From Acanthaster planci (lineage: Eukaryota; Echinodermata; Asteroidea; Valvatida; Acanthasteridae), in NCBI RefSeq assembly GCF_001949145.1, contig NW_019091475.1, positions 711,497 to 775,496 on the forward strand: a stretch of 64,000 bases of DNA, given 5' to 3'. The notes beneath the pieces were generated by a model. The model was not told the origin of the DNA and searched no databases. It saw nothing but the letters and a program-made list of their open reading frames with translations. Numbering within the stretch: position 1 is the stretch's first letter; each line of letters opens with the position of its first letter. The translations under genes were made by a program, and so were the position numbers. Shown in pieces: positions 34,809 to 45,718 of the stretch.

Positions 34809-35873
34809 CTTACCCCCCCCCCTGATTCGAAAGTGGGGATAGGGTCGTGAGTATGGTCTGCTATCTCTAGCCACAAAGGAGCTCATTATGGTCTGAACTG
34901 AATACTTATAGCAAAAATACTGAAGTCTAGCTGAGTCAAACAAGAGCGGGGGTGGCAGCAGAAATTACACTCCCCCAAAAGGAGCAAAAAATAATTTTCC
35001 TCTGTTGTTTGCCAGCTACAGGTTTGACTACGAGTAATAGTATTGATTACATGTCATTTTGTGCCTCAGTACGTGAATGCTAGTTATCGCTTCCCCCAAA
35101 GCGGGTGATCGAGCTTCAAATTCCCGACTCAGAAAAACCTCCAGCTCTGTACAAAACCTACAATACAAGCTATATTTAGCACTGAGAAGGTCTCAGACTG
35201 GTTAAAATCCCAAAGGATATAAATATTTATGAAAACCCATCAAGAATTACTGTTCTGGACAGGGTCTTGGTTGAATGGAGGTCGTCGTTAAGAAATCTGC
35301 TGATACAGAGCCGAGCGTCTGGTACAAGTAGCTAATGCAACATTTATGTGGTGCTAGTTTACAATAGACACCTCGTCTATGCCCTCTTGAAAGAAGACTA
35401 GCCAACACGCCAAACTTTGAAGATTGCATCTTTTGTGAGGTATACCTCTTTGTTATCAAATACGCCGTCGTGCAATTACTCCGAGGAAGCTGCGTGCTCC
35501 TAGTAATTGCCATAATTCGATGGACAGGGAGAGTGCCATTAGTACTAGTGTTTGGCAATGATTCTATGATACTTATAAATCAAAGTTCTCCTGCCAATTT
35601 ACGTGAATATCTGGTAACTTAGCAACGGATGGACACCACTGACGTGGAATTTATCGCGGTGGGTGCCTCTTTCTCTCTCTCCCGTCTTTCCTCCCTGATT
35701 TATAAAAGGACTAATGAATGCTGCCACCTCCATATAAAGCACTGCGATGCCTTTAAAAGATCATTTTGAAAAAAAATAGCGTTTTTCTTCGATCTGGTAG
35801 CGGTATTTTCTTGCCTGTTTCCTTTCTCAGAAGAAAATCACAGCAGCGCAAAGGCTAAGGCGCTCCGGGGGCG
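34809..35873. other. Intergenic, nothing recognised
   Basis: AT-rich sequence with short homopolymer runs. Open frames are short and have no recognisable composition. Confidence 0.5.
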
Positions 35874-36650
35874 TGTTACGCATACGGGGGACCTTGTATT
35901 GGGTTCCATCCTGCTGCAAAAACTCTGAACTGTGGTTTAAGCAGAGCAACTGAGTGGGCGTACAGGTACCCTTTTACGTTGGGTCGTTATTATGGCTAGT
36001 CCCTAGTGGTGCGTGTGTCGTTGAAGGGCTTGGTGGGTTAATTGAGGGGCTATTTGGTGGTGCGGTAAGAGTTCCTCTTGGGAGCTTACGGTCGATTTAA
36101 GGGTGGATCGCTATCTCGCAGCGCAAGTTGTGAGTGCTGTTTTAGCCCCGAGATAGCTCTATTGACTTATTCAGGTCCCGGTGGCACTGGATGCGCACGG
36201 GTTATCGTGGGGCTCATTCCTCCGGGCAAGGTCTTGTCACGCAGTCTTTCCATTGAGAGCGCCCTCTGCTGGTATATTGGTTGAGTGTGTTGATGAATAA
36301 ACCAGCCGCTTATTAATTGTATATAAGTCAGGTGTCCAGGTGAAGTTTATTTCAAGTCAGGATTGTCCAGGTTACGTCACTAAGTTTCGGCCAATCAGAT
36401 TAGTCATCATCTCGACGGAGACCAACTTTCTTAGGGGACGGTATACTTCGGTCCCAACGGACTCGTCCCTAGCTGCTCAGAGACTCTCCGGCCCGGGCGT
36501 GCCGTCCGACGCGCCGGGCATAGATCAGTGGCCGCGCCTCGAGGAGGAGGGCGCCCTCGCCTTCGTCGGAGGGGGGGCCAGGGCGCGACGCAGCAGTTCT
36601 AAGAAGCTTACTGGACTTGTGCAAGTTTACTTCATCACATGAGTGGCTCG
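35874..36650 (+). other. GC-rich, possible LTR-like or promoter segment
   Basis: The segment begins TGTTACGCATACGGGG, as Ty3/gypsy LTRs often do, and contains AATAAA near 36296, then a CpG-rich tract at about 36470-36600. I found no clear 3' end or target duplication. It could be a decayed solo LTR or an unmethylated promoter for a CTNS leader exon. Confidence 0.25.
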
Positions 36651-36660
36651 TGCTTCAGAG

Positions 36661-37428
36661 TAGTCTTGGCCCGAGACGTCAGTGATCGATAGCGGGTCGC
36701 CGCTCGCATGCGATTTTTTAGGTGGTTGTAGAATGCCTATGAATATTTCCAACTTTCCTTTGGTTCCAAGACCTAAGGTACAGGTTCAAGTAGTTTAGTC
36801 CCTGAACCATCACACGCACACTACACCGTTACTGGGCGCTATCACCACACGAAAAGTCACAGTGTGATTTTGTTGGTCGCTTAAAGTACTGCGAATTTGG
36901 CCTATCCTCCCGACCCCCCCCCAAACTGGAAATTCTTGGGTAAATGATCAACAAATAGCTGAATATGTGGGAAAAGTATAGTGGGTACCAGCACCCTAAG
37001 GTGGGTGTGATTCCTTTACATTGAAACCTGTGTATTTTGGGAACAGTCAAACAAATTTCTCGCTTTACATTCAAGCAATGTTTTTCTAAGCAATTTATGC
37101 AGAAATTTTCGGACTTCAAGATCAGGATGCCATTTTGGCTTTCAGTTCTCGGGTCGATTGACGTCATGAACTTATATGCATAATTCAATATAAGACATCA
37201 AACTAAGCTAGCTGAAGATTGGTTCCCCAGGAAAAACTTGGGGGAAAAAACAAAGAAAATTTCCAATACGTTAGTGAATGCATGGTTCCTACCTTCACTG
37301 TGAACTTGCTAGTCCAAGCTCGAGCTCAGTCAGGTGCGCTAGAGGGCATCCTCCCAATTTACAAAAAAAAATCGCGTGCGCCCGAGCGGCGATCCGCTGA
37401 CGATTACTGACGTCTTGGGCCAAGATTA
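36661..37428. mobile_element. Non-autonomous DNA transposon with ~46-bp TIRs
   Basis: The left end TAGTCTTGGCCCGAGACGTC and the inverse of the right end (TAATCTTGGCCCAAGACGTC) match at about 40 of 46 positions through CGCCGCTCG. TA at both ends suggests a Tc1/mariner-type target. The 768-bp body has no transposase-like frame. Confidence 0.7.
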
Positions 37429-38453
37429 GCCCCATAACAGCTGGACAGACAGCGATATCCATACGTGTCGTAGGCCCATTTTTGTTGTCATTTTGATACT
37501 GGATCGTACATGTATGCTAAGTAAAAGCCATACGAATCACTGTGCGTATTTCGTAGTCAAAGGCTTTTCCTGCGATCAATTGGCTTGTTTGAGGGGAAAT
37601 TTACGCCAGGACTGAGGTAAATAATCATCAATCATGTTCCTTTCTTTCCGTTTTGTGTACAAAATATGTACCTGGTACTGCGGTATGGTTCTTCATTATA
37701 AAATTATACCCATTCACTGAGGGTTAGATCTAGGGGAGGGATGAGGGGATGGTCGTCACACATGTCGCACGCTCCACTGGAGCGTACGAGCGAAAACGAT
37801 GAACCGTATTTCCCTAGGGGTTGAAAATGTGCCTTTGACAAATGTTTAGCATTTTTCTGAAGCTTTCGGCTGGTGCTGCCTGGTCATGCTGGTCAGCTGG
37901 TCTAACGTTTACCTAGTCTATAAGAATAAAAGTTTGAATGCAGAATGCCACAATAGCTAAGTCATGTAAGTCAACCAGTTTGTTAGTTGGTAGACTAGGG
38001 CTAGGTCCATTGCCTATCCATGTCCAAATGTTAAACAAGGGAATTCCCAGCTCTTGTCCAAGTTACTTGGGCCCCACTGGCCCCATTTTGGTATCAGGCA
38101 TGCCTATGCTCAGTCACGTTCTGCCGTTATCTGTTATGTGTCTGTGCTTTACAATAATTGGGCTACTCAGCTGGTCCCGGTGGTACCTCAATTTCAATTC
38201 AAAAAGACTCCTAAAAACTATTCAGACTGGCTAAGAGCTTGGTGAAATCAGGGAATAGGTCTTCTAGGTCAGTTGTAACTATTCTCTCTTGCCAGTTTTG
38301 AGTGTAATCTTGTCTTGTCTTGATTGAGTTGTGATAAGTTTCAGGGGTGGGGCTGTGGTTAGATTGTGTGGGTGGTTTTTGTACATTACCCTTGATGGGA
38401 TGAGCACCTTCTTTCTCGCATTTTCTTCACTCAATGCCAACCCCATCCTTCAG
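37429..38453. other. Upstream region / leader intron of CTNS
   Basis: No coding exon recognised. The pyrimidine-rich acceptor at its end indicates intronic character for at least the final part. Confidence 0.45.
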
Positions 38454-38467
38454 ACCGTTGCCTCACC
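38454..38467 (+). other. CTNS: End of CTNS 5'UTR after a probable leader intron
   Basis: A pyrimidine-rich tract ending in CAG at 38451-38453 lies 14 bases before the ATG, the usual sign of a non-coding first exon further upstream. The promoter was not located; the GC-rich stretch near 36470-36600 is one candidate. Confidence 0.4.
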
Positions 38468-41400
38468 ATGACGCAGAGACGACTCTGGTCCACAGCGGTT
38501 GCTGTGATTGGCTGCCTTCTTGCCTGCGATCTTTCCGCAGCCGCAGCGGACCCAAAAACCAAGGCTAACCTGACCGTGTCCACCCAAACCCTCACCATCG
38601 AGAACGGCAAATCAGATTCGTTTGACGTGCAATCCCTCATTGTGCTGGACGAGCCAGCAACATTGATGTTTTTCAGCACGGATGATACCATCGCAGCACC
38701 TGAAGAATCCGTAAGTTGGGGCTCAGTTTGATATTACCCGACAGCAGATTATTGCCAATTGCATCAAGTCATATGAAGAATTAAAACAACAAAACTAGAT
38801 TATTCACCTTCTGTTCCTCATCTAATTCCCCCCTCTTTGGCTCTTTTTAAAATATTTCCAGGTTGAAATTCCAGCTAACAGCACTGGTGCCAAGGTCAGA
38901 GTACCTGTTTTTACCAACATGAGCTCCATTGTCGGCTCAGTGACCATCATGATGAACTCCACCAATGAGCAACTTGGAAAGTAAGGCCAAAAAAAAGACA
39001 AAGTTTGTTTCTAATATATACCTTGAGCTGGACCAAGAGAGGATGCTACTTCCTTAGCAATGGAGGCTCCGGAGGGGGTGCTTCTGCTGGAGTTGGATTC
39101 AATACCCCCAAAAACTTTGGACAGTTGTGAGAAGGTCTTGTGAAGGGACTTGTGACTGGACTTGTGTGGACTCAAATACAACACTACTCCCGATGTTTAG
39201 CGCTGCTGTCTTTTGCCTTCTGAATATTTAGCTATTTTCACATAGTGTTTATTGATCCATCAAAGAGCAAAATGCAACCTTGCACGTGACACGTCTATCA
39301 ATCGAGTAACGTGTGTCTAGTTTCCAAAGTTAATGTGGCATAAATTATCCCTCACTTTTAATAAACAGTGACTTTTTCTAAATTTTGCTAAGGTGGCCCA
39401 CGGTGTGCACTGTTTGATTTCTGCCGAGACTGCCCGCTATGTAGACATTTCTTTTCTAACTGCTGTTACCCAGCCAAGACAATCAGAATAACCAACATTT
39501 GGTGAAAGTTTGCATTATGAGACGTGCCACGTGATGGCTTACTTGACCATTCTCTATGAAATCACATTCAAGGGAGTTCATGGCTGGTTTTCATCCATTT
39601 TGGTTTCCAGCTTGTCCTCGTTGTTTGTCAGTGTCCAAGTTGTCCATAGCTTGCCGCTCAACGTCGTGATCATCATCGTTGGCTGGATCTACTTTGCGGC
39701 ATGGACCATCTCCTTTTACCCGCAAGTGGTGCTGAATTTTCAACGCAAGAGGTACTGTAAGTTGGAAACATTTTCAGAACGGGAGTTGAATGTTTAATAT
39801 TTAGATATATTCATACGTTATAATGGAAATGTGGCTCTGAGTTGCAGACGATCATTCTCTACCTAGAATGTACTTGCAATTTTATCTTAACTCTTGCGCG
39901 ATCAAATCTCACTTTGAATCTGTGAAATTTGTCGTACTTCAATACTTGGATTTCAAAGTTTTCTACCTTTATCATTTGCAGCGTTGTCGGGCTCAATTTT
40001 GACTTCCTTGCTTACAACATTGTCGGCTTTTCTGCCTATGGGCTCTTCAATGTTGGCATGTTCTGGATTGATCACGTAAAGGTAAGACCATTAAGTTCTG
40101 TCGTATTTTTGAAGTCAGTATGCTGTGCTGTTTTATTGCATTCATTTACTTTTTCCATTTTGAGTAGTGGTGGGACCCAAATCTGGATTTTCAGTCATTC
40201 GGTTTTGATTCTACAAACTGGTTTGAAATCTCAAAACCGGATATCCGAAATCAAAACAAAAATGAGCGACAAACGTTTACTGCAATGATTACTGCCTTTG
40301 ATTGATGCAATAAAAAGAGATATTCCACTCGACAGCACGAAACCACAACAGACTGGCTGCTTGTAACCACAAACATGCCACGATCTTCGTCTCCATTCCA
40401 ATTCAATTCAGCCAATCCAATTCAGCCGATGGGTGCCTCTGATTCATGGGGTGCATTTATTGTATCACTTCGACTTTGATTCCTCGTGAGGGCCGAATCC
40501 CCGGTCCCATGTGCCTCAAATTGTTCAGTGTCGCAACCACAATTATGGGACTTTCAGAAACCGCTGTAAACAGACCAATTCAAATGATAACGCAACGGAT
40601 GAGCTGGCCCCCAATGGCAAGGCACATAACTGAACATAAAAACTGTTACACAACTCTACTAGAATCATTGCGGACAATCTAAAAGTACTGACATTTTAAA
40701 TGACTTTTCTTGTGTGAATTCTAGCCCAGTAGGCCTGAATTCTATTTTCCTGGTGAACCGAGTTTATAGAGGCCATTTCCACTCAACAATTTTATCCATT
40801 TGGCCAAGAAGAAAATTACATTGAACGTTCCTAAATGTGTAAAATAATTTACCTCGATAGGGTTTATGATATTGTGAGCTTTGAAGACGAACAATCTTCA
40901 TCAATCAAAAAAAGTTCAAAACTTAGCAGAATGAGCAGAAAGCCAGTAAGGGCATCACATGCAAGCATATAGGTATATGCCATTTGACCAATCAGTTTGC
41001 TCTTATGAACAATGCCTTAGACTATTGGCCTGTCTGTGTTTTCCTTGAAGGATGAGTACCAGGCCAAGAATCCTTATGGTGTCAACCCAGTCTTGCTCAA
41101 TGACGTCTTATTCACCTTGCATGCCATGGCCATCACGGCTGTCACCATCTTCCAGTGTGTCATATATGACGTGAGTTTGTGTTCGGCTGTTTTTTTGTTA
41201 AAGCTGTGAAATATTTCTCTCTCCTCTTGGGGAGAGAAAGTTGAAACCCTGGATGTCTGGTCTTAATTTTGTGTGCGAACAGAAATTTCTTGAGTGGTCT
41301 TTAAAAGATATTTTTTTAGCCATTGGTAAAACCAGTGTTACCCACAATTATGTTACCTTTCCAAATATTATAAGAAAGCAGGATTAAATTTTGCTTGTCA

Positions 41401-44075
41401 TTTGCCATGTCACAGAATTTGACATTTGCCAAAAAGCAAACTCAACCCAGTGTAGTTGAGAGATATCGTGGTCACTGATGTGTAAACGTGAGTTAGCAAA
41501 GTACAGTGTGCCAGTATTCTAATTATGCCAGATGGGTTCAGAGAAAGTCTCTAATCATGGTTTTGTTTTTATGAAGTACAGTGTCAGTTTAGTTCAAACC
41601 TGAAGAGGTAATACGTTTTTAACATTATGCTGCAGATTTCAAGGGATTCTGTTCCTGGCATTGCTGAAAAAGAAGCCTGGAAATCTCACATTTACCTTGG
41701 TATTTTCAGAGGGGTGGCCAGAAGGTATCCAAGGTCTGCATGGCCCTGTTAACTGCGGCTGGGTTGTTTTCGGTAATCACGTTGATCATCACAGCCGCTT
41801 CTAACGAACGAATCATCAACTGGCTTACCTATCTCTACTATTTCTCCTACATCAAGTTAGGCGTGTCCATCATCAAGTATGTGCCACAGGTAAGTTCTGC
41901 TGCGCTTATACGTGGGGCCTTGTGGATTACCAAAACTGGTGCCTCACAAGAATTTCACAAAACTGATATTTGGAAATAACTCAGAAAGGGGAAATTTTTG
42001 ATGGGTAAAAATCTGTCGCAAATTGAAGTGTTTTATAGAAGGGATATACAGTCGAAATTTCAACCCAGGAAAGTGAATTTGGTTTAAATTGGAGTGATTT
42101 GAAATTGTTTGTGTCTTGTGTGGGAATTTTGTAACAAGAACAAAGGAAATCCCCCACAAGTATAGCTGTGTAAAGATGGGTGTGTTTGTATTGAGGCACA
42201 TTGCTTAAACAATTTGATGTGTTGTGTCTTATTGTGAGAAGGATGCAAAACAAGGTTCTGAAATGTGATCTTGAGCTTTTTGTGTAGAGGCGGACTACAC
42301 CGAAACTGTCAAAGACAGAATTATGCATTCATAGGAAAGATGTTTTCCTGTCGAGTTTTGCATGAAAGGCATACAATTTTCTAAGCAGTTGTCTCTGCCT
42401 AGGAGCTCCGCCAAATTGCAAACAGGGTTGCAGAAATCGAGTTCTGCAATTGAACAAGCATGGGATAAACGAGATGCCCATTTCTGCATGTTGTCCAGCA
42501 AAGGAATTTGCTGAAACATGGAAAATTCTATCTGAGCAAAAAAATATGTTGCCAGCCGAAAACAACCATGTGATTAAATTTTTACAGGTGGCTGATTCTT
42601 TGTAGACCATTTCATGGCCTATTCATTTGCTAAGCAATAGCATTGCCACATTTGGCCAAGAAAATCGTCACAGCTGCACTGATGTTTTTCTCTCCTAACA
42701 TCGGCATGCTGTTCGAATTGAACACACTACATGTACTTTTAGGCACCAGGAGACTGACAGTAGGGTTATGATTTTAGAATTTTCCCATTTTCGGGACTTT
42801 TTGGCCTAAATATTCTTGTTTTCTTTGAGAGGCTTCATCATCTGATTTTGCTACTTTTCTCAACTCCTACAAAAATGTAAAAGGTTTGCAAAATCATCAC
42901 CATTTTGAACAAACTGATGCCTTATCAGCTATTAAAAGCCTCAGAAATTCATCATCACAACCCCACTGCTAGATGTTTTTGTGGATTTGTGACCCCCTAA
43001 TCTCACCCCTGAGACAGAGGTCCCATTCCTGGAGGATTTTTGTATATTTGAACTGTTCTCCCCGACTGTACTCATGTACCTGCATGGGGTTGACTCTGAG
43101 CTTTCACCTTCCTTTGGTCTCCTGTAATGCCCATGCTGATTTCTCCCAGGCCTGGATGAATTTCAGAAGGAAGAGCACTGTGGGTTGGAGTATTGGTAAT
43201 GTCCTGCTAGACTTCACTGGAGGCTCCTTCAGTTTGGTGCAAATGTTCCTTCTTTCCTTCAATAACGGTAAGTTTAAACAACACCAGCAACCAAGATCTA
43301 TTTTATTAGTAAAACTAAGTCTTTGCCATAGGACCTTGCACTGAAAGTGGAAGAAATCGTAGGCCAGTCACTGATCATAGGTTATCATGGATCTTTGCCC
43401 TTAATTTATTTGATGTTAATCAAACAGCAATTTCTTGTCGCGTCACAACTCACAAGCACATCTCTAAAGGATCCACTTGCAACTGTCTCTCTCAATTGAC
43501 ATCACTTCCTGCAGATTGTCCCATGCGTCAGTGTTTTCCGTGTCAAATTTTTGTGGCTGTGCCGTATTGTCAAAGAAATTTTGACCAAATATTTTGCATG
43601 TGCTCAGAACATTTGTCCACACTGAGTTGTAATTGTAGTTTTCCTACAAAGATGGCTGTCTACGAGAGGTGTCCGTTCCTGATTTCAGTGTGCAGATCAC
43701 ATTCACACCATTTCTCTTTATAAAAAAAAATAAATAAATTTTATAAAAAATAACAACTCTGAGACACAGCAACTTCCACAAAATTCCCATTCCAAGTTTT
43801 GTAAAGTCAAATTTTTTTGTCAATCTGCGATTCAGTGACTTTGTTTCCTTGAATCCACAGACGACTGGAGGTCCATCTTCGGTGACCCCACCAAGTTTGG
43901 CCTGGGTCTCTTCTCCATCCTGTTCGACATGCTGTTCATGGTGCAGCACTACATCCTGTATCGTGGCAGAGCCCCCATTCAGGGTGACGGCGACGTGGAT
44001 AAGGACATTAGCACAGAGAAAGAGAGGCTGATGAAGGATTCCACTAGTAAGGAAAGCATTAACTTCCAGCAATGA
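38468..44075 (+). CDS. CTNS: Cystinosin, lysosomal cystine/H+ symporter
   Basis: Cystinosin exports cystine from lysosomes together with protons. Eight coding exons, 38468-38710, 38862-38980, 39632-39751, 39982-40081, 41051-41170, 41710-41889, 43150-43267 and 43861-44075, give 404 residues with consistent phases. The N-terminus is a signal peptide ([19 protein letters not shown]), followed by a luminal domain with N-glycosylation sites (NLT, NST, NMS). Seven transmembrane segments follow, with both PQ-loop motifs: [10 protein letters not shown] (PQ at 151-152) and KYVPQAWMNF (PQ at 293-294). Other family signatures are [45 protein letters not shown] and [12 protein letters not shown]. The tail is about 35 residues longer than in human cystinosin and lacks the GYDQL sorting signal; EKERLM at 386-391 fits an acidic dileucine-type motif instead. 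An acceptor at 38452-38453 suggests an upstream non-coding exon. Confidence 0.95.
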
Positions 44076-44422
44076 ATGAGTCGGTTTGTACTCACGTGAC
44101 CCGCTCTGTGAAAGTGAGTCACAAGTCGCTAGAGCCACTTTTGAGTAAAACAGGCTTTTAAAAGAACCTTGCGTCATGGAAATTGGTGGGAACTCTCAAC
44201 ATTGTTACCCACGCAGTGATGCAAAAATGAGTGATGCACCAAAACAAAGAGCCTTGTTTGCTCTTTCTGAAGCAAAATCCCCTCCAAACAAATGGTCTGA
44301 CGACTCAATTTTACTGCGCTTATGTGTACCCTATGCGCTTATGATTATGACGCATGATTTATTCAAAGAAACGTGATTCACTATAACTAGTAATCTGAGA
44401 CCAAGGGTTGATGGGAAGGAGG

Positions 44423-44559
44423 GTAAACTGTGGTGGCCCTTGAGGGTCATCAAACATCGCATATATCTTTGCAAATATTTGCAAAAAATCTGTGATGTCG
44501 CAAATATTTGCAAAGATATTTGCAATGTTTGATGTCCATCCAGGGCCACCATAGTAAAC
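44423..44559. mobile_element. Hairpin MITE with GCAAATATTTGC core
   Basis: Two arms of about 55-60 bp (GGTGGCCC, CATCAAACAT, ATCTTTGCAAATATTTGC) are imperfect inverse copies around a ~17-nt loop. It lies 350 bp after the CTNS stop. Confidence 0.72.
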
Positions 44560-44578
44560 AGAAGTTACGGCTTTGCCC

Positions 44579-44689
44579 AAAGTCATGGCTGTGGCTATTA
44601 TTAATGCATGCGCCTGTGGACTTTTCTGGTTCAGTGGCTTAATCCATCTCTCACGCATGCGTATTAATGTCGGCTATAGCCAGGACTTT
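44579..44689. mobile_element. Short MITE with ~35-bp TIRs
   Basis: AAAGTCATGGCTGTGGCTAT at the left matches the inverse of the right end (AAAGTCCTGGCTATAGCCGA), continuing into ATTAATnCGCATGCG. It sits 20 bp from the preceding hairpin element. Confidence 0.7.
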
Positions 44690-45011
44690 AGACACAAGTA
44701 TTTTTTTCAGGAAATTCTTTTTCTTTGGTTGCAGTGCTGGGTTTTTTTTTTTAAATTTTTTTTAGGGGGGCGCATTTTCAGATATCATGAGTGAGTCTCA
44801 AAGCTTTTCGTCTTTTGATACAATTTAAATATCGCTGGATTAATAAGCTGTCCTGTTAATAGATTTCAAGATATTTAAAGGATAGGACAATTTTTTTTTT
44901 TAATCATGAAGGCTTTCCTGAATGAACAGGTATATTTCAAAGCAGTTTAACAGGAAGTTGTAATTTTTGATAATGCTTGAAATTGAGAAAATTTCAACTA
45001 GATATTTAAAA

Positions 45012-45051
45012 TTGCAAACATATTAAGCAATTTGCAAACATATTAAGCAAT
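45012..45051 (+). repeat. Two tandem 20-mers
   Basis: TTGCAAACATATTAAGCAAT occurs twice head to tail between CTNS and CARM1. Confidence 0.9.
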
Positions 45052-45712
45052 GTTGAATTCCATTTTATAAATTATGGCTTTCAACGTGCAAGAGCAAATG
45101 GGATCTTCTTACTCAAAAATTCTCAGCCGTACGTATTTGGACTCGTTCCAACATCTTTTATCTCTCGAGTGCGCTGAAATAAGGAGGTACGTCAGGAACA
45201 GATCAATCTGTTTAATCCAGCCTCATGGTGGTCTGACCAGTCACAGCTGCAATGTGTGGCCATCGTGTGTGCACAGAAATGTGGCATTGGTGCACGCTCG
45301 TTTGGCGCTCGTGGCTGGAACATGCATCGTGGCATCGAAGAGGAGCATGCGTTAATTGCCAACATGCTAAGCAGGCAGGGCTTGAAGATGTCCAGGGTCC
45401 AATCAGGGAAAAGCTCTGCTCAGTTTTGAGGGGTTTTTGAATCGCAAATTTGCTCTTTGAAAACCGTTCTGAGAACAGGTTGCGCACTGGCTAATTATAT
45501 ATTTCAAAATGTCGGCTATAATTCTGCACTGCTGACGGAAAATTGTGTTAATCACTGCCTGAAAGGGAAATGGCTGCACAAATTTTCATTTACCTGAAAA
45601 AGTGGTCCATTATTTCAAATTTGCCATATGGAACCCTGCTCAACCCTCCCCCCAAATAGCAAAAAAGCATGATTGTGTTCCATACGACCTACATTCAGTA
45701 TCAATAAATATT

Positions 45713-45718
45713 GACTTG
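45713..45718 (+). terminator. Possible CTNS polyadenylation signal AATAAA
   Basis: It is the first plus-strand AATAAA I noticed after the CTNS stop, about 1.6 kb downstream and still before the convergent CARM1 gene. A closer non-canonical signal may be used. Confidence 0.25.

Noticed and set aside
36340-36642. 100-codon frame with Gly/Arg-rich end
   Set aside because: It lies in a CpG-rich stretch that keeps frames open by composition; no domain or splice context.
39110-39185. Second copy of the element at 1478-1688
   Set aside because: Only a weak match to one end (ACTTGTG units and TACAACACT); no opposite terminus found.
39471-39525. Additional short CTNS exon after an acceptor-like CCCAG
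   Set aside because: Joining 38980 directly to 39632 restores the conserved length and phase before VGWIYF; the extra piece has no cystinosin similarity.
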